Shown: positions 57,373 through 64,000 of the stretch, piece after piece
How the letters are laid out: every line of letters starts with the position of its first letter
Position numbering within the stretch: position 1 is the first letter of the stretch
Source of the DNA: Ardenticatenaceae bacterium
GTDB taxonomy: Bacteria; Chloroflexota; Anaerolineae; Promineifilales; Promineifilaceae
Assembly (NCBI GenBank): GCA_020634495.1
Contig: JACKBR010000004.1
Span: forward strand, 62,001 to 126,000
Direction: 5' to 3'
Length of the DNA stretch: 64,000 nucleotides
Notes under the pieces: model-generated
Told to the model about the DNA's origin: nothing
The model's input: only the letters and a program-made list of their open reading frames with translations
Database searches by the model: none
Made by a program: the position numbers and the translations under genes

Positions 57373-58162
57373 ATGAACCTGATTCAAAAAAAAATTCACG
57401 GAAATGATGAGCATACCCACGATGGCCAGCCACACACGCACCAGGCCCCGTTTTGGGTGCGCTATTACGACACGATTGTGGGCGTGGTCACTTTGGGACG
57501 TGCCCGCAAAATGCACCAGAGCACGCTGCAACTGGCCAACTCCAGCCGGGAGAAGCCATTTTGGATATCGGCTGCGGCACGGGGAAGCTATTTTTGCGGC
57601 GGAAAAGGTGGTGGGATCGGCAGGAACGGCCGTTGGCCTGGACGTTGAGCCGGGCATGATCGCGCAAGCCAAAGCCAACGCCGCCAAAGCGCACAGCCGT
57701 GCTACGTTTGGCGTTGCTTCCATCACCGAGATTCCCTACCCAGACAACAGCTTTGATGTGGTGACCAGCTCGCTGGTGTACCACCATCTGAACCAGGCAG
57801 AGAAGGTGGCGGGTTTGCAGGAAGTGGTGCGGGTGTTGAAGCCAAACGGCCGTTTCCTCATCGTCGATCTCAATCCCACCCGGCGCGGTCTGGCGGTGCG
57901 CTTGCCGGGCCACAGTCAGCTGGCGCAAGAGGATTATGTGAGCCGCGAGGTGGTTGAGCAGCTGGCAGCGGCGGGATTTGCCAACATCACCGCCGGGGCA
58001 CATCCCTTCAACCAGCTTTCCTATGCGCTGGGGGTAAAAATGCTTAGACTCATCGCCAAACTGCACGGCATTGAACCGGAAGAAACGCCGGATTACGGAC
58101 TGGATGTGCCCAAATTGGCGAAGGAACGGCCGTCTTCGGCGTTCTCTCCAGCGCGGTTGTGA
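57373..58162 (+). CDS. SAM-dependent methyltransferase with His-rich N-terminus (two frameshifts)
   Basis: About 263 residues from ATG 57373. The head HGNDEHTHDGQPHTH is His/Asp-rich and could bind metal. Motif I is ILDIGCGTGKLFL, then GTAVGLDVEPGMIAQAK, FDVVTSSLVYHHLNQAEK and VLKPNGRFLIVDLNP, typical class I enzymes of the UbiE-like kind. Frames change near 57545 and 57605. The stop overlaps the next start as GTGA. It is the first gene of a probable TetR-controlled operon. Confidence 0.85.
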
Positions 58163-58823
58163 TTGCCCACGTGGTCGGCTTCATTTCCACCGGCATGTTC
58201 CTCACCCTGCGCAGCCTCACCGATTTGCCGTTGGATGAACTGCTGGTGCTTACCGCTTCGAGCGTTTTGGCAATATTGGCTTTCCTCGTTTCCGGCTTCA
58301 TTTTCTGGTCGAGCAAGCGCGGCAAATTCCACATGCGCGACCGGGTGATGGCTGGGCCAAGCTGCGCGGCGACGAGCAGGTGCTGGATGTGGGCTGCGGC
58401 AACGGCCTGCTGCTCATTGGTGCGGCGCAAAAATTAACCACGGGAACGGCCGTTGGCGTAGACATCTTTGATGAAAATCTGGAATCGCACAACAGTCGGG
58501 ACTCTGTGTTGCACAATGCCAGGCTGTCTGGCGTGGCCAATCGCGTGGAAGTCCACAACGCCGATGCACGAGAGCTGCCTTTTGAAGATGCCAGTTTCGA
58601 CGTCGTTACCAGCAGTTTGATGTTTCATCATCTGAACAAGGCAGACCGGGAAACGGCCGTGCAGCAGATGCTGCGCGTGCTCAAACCGGGCGGCAAACTG
58701 GTCATTGTGGAAGTCGCTTTTGCTGCCCGGTTACAGAAATTAGTGGGGGAGTTGGGCGGAACGGCCGTTAATCGCGTGCCCCTCGGCCTGCCGGTTTACA
58801 AGCAAATTGTCGCCACCAAATAA
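58159..58823 (+). CDS. Membrane-anchored SAM-dependent methyltransferase (one frameshift)
   Basis: About 221 residues from GTG 58159 inside the GTGA overlap. Two helices come first (AHVVGFISTGMFLTLRS and LTASSVLAILAFLVSGFIFW). After a frame change near 58355 follows a class I methyltransferase: VLDVGCGNGLLLIGAA, GTAVGVDIFDENLESHN, FDVVTSSLMFHHLNKADR. The wording of the last motif is close to that of the preceding gene, so the two catalytic domains are likely paralogues. Confidence 0.82.
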
Positions 58824-58836
58824 CAATCGAGGAAAA

Positions 58837-59840
58837 ATGAGCCACCATACACATTTACACGATCACACCCATGATCAGCAGCCGCATGACCACAGCCATC
58901 CCCACTGGCCTGCGTGGCTGGTTTGCCAATCTGTTCAATCCGCACAGCCACGATCACAGCGATTTGGCTGCTGACCGCGCCTTTGCCGAAAATGAACTGG
59001 GCATCCGCACCGTCTGGATTGCGTTGGCGATTTTGCTGTTCACCTCGCTGCTGCAACTGGCGATTGTGGCCTTGAGCGGCAGCGTGGCCCTGCTGGCCGA
59101 CACCGCGCACAACATTGGCGACGGCCTCAACTCCATCCCGCTGCTGATCGCCTTTTTATCTGGCCCGCCGCCTGCCCACGCGACGCTTTACCTTTGGTTA
59201 CGGCCGTTCCGAAGACATCGCTGGTATTTTTATTGTGCTCTCCATTTTGGTGAGCGCCGGGATTATCTTTTGGGAATCGTTTCAGCGTTTGCTAAATCCA
59301 GCGCCGCTGGAAAACATCGGCTGGGTGGCGGCGGCGGCCATCATCGGCTTTGTGGGCAATGAGCTGGTCGCCTGGCTGCAAATTCGCGTGGGCAACCGCA
59401 TCGGTTCCGCCGCGCTCATCGCCGATGGCCTGCACGCCCGCACCGACGGCCTGACCTCGCTGGCCGTTTTGCTGGCGGCAGGTGGTGCCTGGCTCAACCT
59501 GCCGCTGCTCGATCCGATTATCGGTTTGGGCATTGGCGTGGTGATTTTGCTGATTACCTGGGATGCCACCAAACGCATTTGGGTTCGGTTAATGGATGGG
59601 GTGGAGCCGGAGTTGGTAGGGGTGGTGGAAACGGCCGTTACGCAAAATCCTCAGGTGCAAGAAATCAAACAGTTGCGCTTGCGCTGGCTGGGTCATCAAC
59701 TCCAGGGCGACTTGCGGCTCCAACTCAAGCCCGGTGCCGATAGCGAAGCCGTCAAAGCCGACATCCGCCACGTGCTCAGCCATGATCTGCCTACAAATTT
59801 CAGCGATTTTGTGATTGAAATTGATGCGGACTTTTTATGA
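58837..59840 (+). CDS. Cation diffusion facilitator efflux protein (two frameshifts)
   Basis: About 333 residues from ATG 58837 (GAGGAAA upstream). A strongly His-rich head (HHTHLHDHTHDQQPHDHSHP) is followed by membrane helices. The metal sites are ALLADTAHNIGDGLNS and ALIADGLHARTDGLTS, the HxxxD pairs of CDF helices 2 and 5, with FGYGRSED between. It exports zinc or related divalent metals by proton exchange. It comes 13 bases after the second methyltransferase. The next 199 bases (59841-60039) show no gene. Confidence 0.88.
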
Positions 59841-60039
59841 TGATGCAAGGTTGAAAGAGAATGCGTTGGTTTCAGCAATGAAGATTGAAAAATTGAATCC
59901 ACTCTTTGATACCTGAATGCGTTATTTGCCGCCTGACGCGGAGTCGTTGGTTGAAACATGCCCACGTCGCCGACATGCCGCGCCTTATGACCTACTTTCT
60001 CAAGGCGTTTCCCAGTGAGCGCGGAACATTCATGTCCAG

Positions 60040-60810
60040 CTAAAAAAAACGCACCCGCGCCTGCCATGCCTGGTAAATGAGGATGGACCCCGCCACGGCC
60101 GCATTGAGCGATTCCACGTGCCCTTTCTGCGGCAGCATCAGGCGGATGTCGCAGTTTTGTTTTTGGGAACGGCCGTTTTCACGCACCAGGCGGCGCATGC
60201 CCTGCCCCCCTCATGCCCCACCACAATGCCCAGCGGCATGTTCAAATCAACCTGCTGGAGCGATTGGGCATCATCGGCCAAATCCATGCCCACAATCCAG
60301 ACGTTGCTGGCTTGCAGTTGGCGAATGGTTTGCACCAGATTGGTCACCTGGGCCACGAGCAAATGCTCGGCGGCTCCGGCGGAATATTGCACCACGGCGG
60401 GGGTAATCTCCGGGGCGCGGCGGTCCTGCACGATGACGCCATGCACGCCGCAAATTTCGGCCGTACGCAGCAGGCTGCCGATGTTTTGCGGCCCGTGCAG
60501 CAAATCAGCAGCAGCAGCAAAATGGCTTTTCGCCGCGCCGCTCGGCCAATCCCAAAATCTCATCCACCTCGCTGTAGACGTACGGCCCCACCTCCAGCGC
60601 CATGCCCTGGTGGCTGTGGTCCTTAGCCAAACGGCCGATTTTTTGTTTATCGGCCGTTTGGATGCGCACGCCCGCTTTTGCGCCGCCTCGCGCACCAGGC
60701 TGGGCTTGCTTTTTGTCCAGCCCATCTTGCAGCCACAGCGTAAAAATCTCCCGGCGGCTGCCGCGCAGGGCTTCGAGAACGGTGTTGCGGCGGATGAGGA
60801 TTTCGGTCAT
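60040..60810 (-). CDS. rlmB: 23S rRNA (guanosine-2'-O-)-methyltransferase, SpoU family (two frameshifts)
   Basis: About 255 residues from ATG 60810. The substrate-binding head is [20 protein letters not shown] and the catalytic domain holds [20 protein letters not shown] (motif 1, N and R). [18 protein letters not shown] and [20 protein letters not shown] are motifs 2 and 3 of the knotted SPOUT fold after frame repair near 60500 and 60205. It methylates G2251-type positions in 23S rRNA. It lies downstream of cysS, as in Firmicutes. Confidence 0.88.
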
Positions 60811-60893
60811 CGGTGAGATTGGTCGGTATTCGGAGTAAACGGTAATCTGGAAAAATCTGCTTCTCTAATCTTACCGCTCACCGTTTACCGATT
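60811..60893. repeat. Intergenic hairpin of CGGTAA / TTACCG words
   Basis: CGGTGAGATTGGTCGGTATTC and AAACGGTAATC face CTTACCGCTCACCGTTTACCG. It fills the gap between cysS and rlmB and resembles 51020-51102. Confidence 0.65.
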
Positions 60894-62339
60894 AGCCTAA
60901 TTTCCAGATGGTGCCATCGGCGCGATCTTCCAAAACCACGCCGAGGTCGCGCAGCTGGTTGCGGATTTTGTCGCCGGTGGCCCAATCTTTGTTGGCGCGG
61001 GCCTGGGCGCGCAGCTCGATGAGCAGGCGGATGAGGCCAGCTTCGCGCTCGGCGTCGCTGTCTTGCTGTGCTTCGTCGGGGATGATGCCCAGGACGGTGC
61101 CGCCCAGTTCGCGGCGGTACAGGCCATCCAGCGCGGCCAGGGATTCCTGCGACTGCGGCCCTTGCTCGTTGAGCAGGCTGTTCACCTGGCGGGTGTAATC
61201 TTGCAGGATGGCCAGGGCGGCGGGCGCGTTAAAGTCGTCGTTCATCTTTTCGATGAAGGCGGCTTTGGTTTTGTCTACCAGTTCTTGGACGGCGGATGAG
61301 ACTTTTTGCCAGAAACGGCCGTTCGCATCTGCTCTCTTACCAACGTCACCGCACCCCACAAACGCTGCCAGCCCTTGGTGGCCGCTTCCACCGCCTCATC
61401 AGAAAAGTCGATGGGGTTGCTGTAGTGGCTGGACAAAATGAAGGCGCGAATCGCTTCTGGCCGCCAGCGAGCCAGCGCATCTTTGATGGTGAGCGTGTTG
61501 CCCAGGCTCTTGCTCATCTTCACGCCGTCCAGCGTGAGCGAGCCAGTGAGCATCCAGGTGCGGGCGAACGTCTCGTCGTGAGCGGCTTCGCTTTGGGCGA
61601 TTTCGCATTCGTTGTGCGGGAAAATGTTGTCGATGCCGCCGCCGTGAATGTCGAACGTCGGGCCGAGGTATTTGTTGGCCATCGCCGAGCATTCCACGTG
61701 CCAGCCGGGGAAGCCATCGCCCCACGGGCTGGGCCAGCGCAAAATGTGCTCCGGCTCCGCTTTTTTCCAGAGGGCAAAGTCGGCCGGGTGTTTCTTTTCG
61801 CTGCGGACCGCTTCGCGTGCGCCTTCTTCCTGTTCTTCGACAATACGGCCGCTTAATTTGCCATACTCCGGGTAGGACAGCACATCAAAATAGACGGAGC
61901 CGTCCACCTCGTAGGCGTGGCCTTTGTCGATGAGCTCTTGCACCATGGCGATTTGTTCGGGGATGTGGCCGCTGGCGCGCGGGCTGATGTCGGGACGCTG
62001 CACGCCGAGGGCGTCCATGTCGTCGAAGTAGCCCTTCATGTAGGTTTCCACGACCTGCATGGGCAGGGCGGACATTTGCTCCGCTTTGCGCAGGATGCGG
62101 TCTTCGCCGGTGGCCAGCATGTGGCCCACGTCGGTGATGTTTTGCACGTAGAGCACTTTGTAGCCGACGTAGCGCAGGTAGCGCACGATCACATCAAAGC
62201 CGACGTAGGTTTTGGCGTGGCCGATGTGGGAATGGTCGTACACGGTGGGGCCGCAGACGTAGATGTTGACACGGCCGTCTTGCAGCGGCACAAACGGTTC
62301 TTTCTCACGGGTGAGGACATTGTAAATTTTCAGTGACAT
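60892..62339 (-). CDS. cysS: Cysteinyl-tRNA synthetase (one frameshift near 61310)
   Basis: About 483 residues from ATG 62339. HIGH motif in [18 protein letters not shown] and KMSKS in [18 protein letters not shown]. Zinc-site Cys/His residues lie in [15 protein letters not shown] and HNECE. The C-terminal anticodon part ([20 protein letters not shown] ... TIWKLG) continues in another frame. An essential enzyme with a mid-gene frame break suggests a sequence error. It follows gltX directly. Confidence 0.92.
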
Positions 62340-62354
62340 ACAAACTCCAGATTT

Positions 62355-62510
62355 GGCCACAGAGGGCACAGAGGAAAAAGAGAGATTTTTATCAAAGATT
62401 TCGCAGATTAAAAAATCTGGTAAATCTGCGAAATCTTTGATTGAATCTGTTGTAAAGCACCTAATCCAACAAAAGCAGAAAATCTCTAAAATCTCTGTGT
62501 GCTCTGTGGC
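62355..62510. repeat. Nested inverted-repeat element with GCCACAGAG outer arms
   Basis: Outer GGCCACAGAG (62355) with CTCTGTGGC (62502). Inner ATCAAAGATTTCGCAGATT (62391) with AATCTGCGAAATCTTTGAT (62423). It uses the same modules as 23330-23487 but with the order reversed: there ATCAAAGATT is outside and GCCACAGAG inside. It sits between gltX and cysS. Confidence 0.87.
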
Positions 62511-62518
62511 AAATTTTC

Positions 62519-63876
<1,358 letters not shown>

Positions 63877-63877
<1 letters not shown>

Positions 63878-64000
63878 CACGGTTTGGCGAAAATCATGCG
63901 GCCAGCGGAGGTTTGCAGCACTTTGGTGACGGTGACGTTGAGCGTTTTGTTGATGAGCGCACGGCCGTCTTCCACCACCACCATCGTGCCATCCTGCAAA
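63877..64000 (-). CDS. PIN/TRAM-domain protein (C-terminal end only)
   Basis: The last ~40 residues read [40 protein letters not shown], the TRAM domain ending of YacL-type PIN/TRAM proteins. The stop overlaps the gltX ATG (TGATG). In Bacillus yacL lies a few genes before gltX. The rest lies beyond the right edge. Confidence 0.75.

Overview
The window looks like a piece of chromosome from a Chloroflexota bacterium, probably of the Anaerolineae or a close relative. This is inferred from style, not from a marker gene. The DNA is moderately GC-rich. Surface proteins carry proline/threonine linkers and a C-terminal membrane anchor. There is a large SARP/NB-ARC/TPR regulator, GT-C type membrane proteins of the GT39 and 6-PTPS-related kinds, a Lon-like protease, a DUF4230 protein, a translin-family protein and no outer-membrane machinery. 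The octamer ACGGCCGT recurs through the whole window, mostly inside genes. It is in effect a genomic signature.

Layout. 1-4.4 kb (minus strand): one operon led by signal peptidase I and continuing into a bacterial microcompartment (BMC) locus of the sugar-phosphate type. It holds RpiB and DeoC with encapsulation-peptide-like N-termini, a zinc-ribbon protein, tandem (BMC-T), hexameric (BMC-H) and pentameric (BMC-P) shell proteins, and a nucleotidyltransferase cut by the left edge. 4.6-4.8 kb: tRNA-Lys with promoter and terminator. 5.1-11.4 kb: a decayed FAD oxidase, then a complete family-5 ABC importer (binding lipoprotein, two permeases, two ATPases). 11.6-15.0 kb: a tandem Usp protein and a Lon-like protease. 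15.0-23.2 kb: a membrane-spanning LuxR-HTH/Kelch protein with a TPR partner, a GT4 and a GT39 glycosyltransferase, and two anchored surface proteins. 23.5-31.3 kb: a small membrane protein, a 1420-residue SARP/NB-ARC/TPR/kinase fusion, and a 1039-residue membrane protein coupled to it. 31.3-37.2 kb: peroxiredoxin, small membrane and TPR proteins, a double-HTH XRE regulator divergent from an ATPase with a winged-helix tail, NudC, and a Pro/Thr-rich membrane protein.

37.8-49.6 kb (minus strand) is one long cluster: a large membrane protein, ABC ATPase, two ABC-2 permeases, a coiled-coil membrane protein, MoxR ATPase, a DUF58 protein and a BatA-like VWA protein. 49.7-56.5 kb holds single genes: DUF503, DUF4230, an FAD protein, translin, DUF2877, YbaK, GT2 and aldo/keto reductase. 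56.6-59.8 kb has a TetR regulator facing a two-methyltransferase plus cation-efflux operon, with a clear palindromic operator between them. 60.0-64.0 kb (minus strand) keeps a Firmicutes-like order: PIN/TRAM protein (partial), gltX, cysS, rlmB.

Two global points matter to any user. First, from about 38.3 kb to the right edge almost every gene is broken by one or more single-base frameshifts, including essential ones (gltX, cysS), and short noisy tandem duplications occur there too. 1-37 kb is clean. This looks like poor consensus sequence rather than mass pseudogenisation, so gene boundaries right of 38 kb are composites joined across frames. Second, intergenic gaps are often filled by inverted repeats, either built from a short word repeated several times or nested one inside another from shared modules. 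Some of these modules have entered coding sequence.
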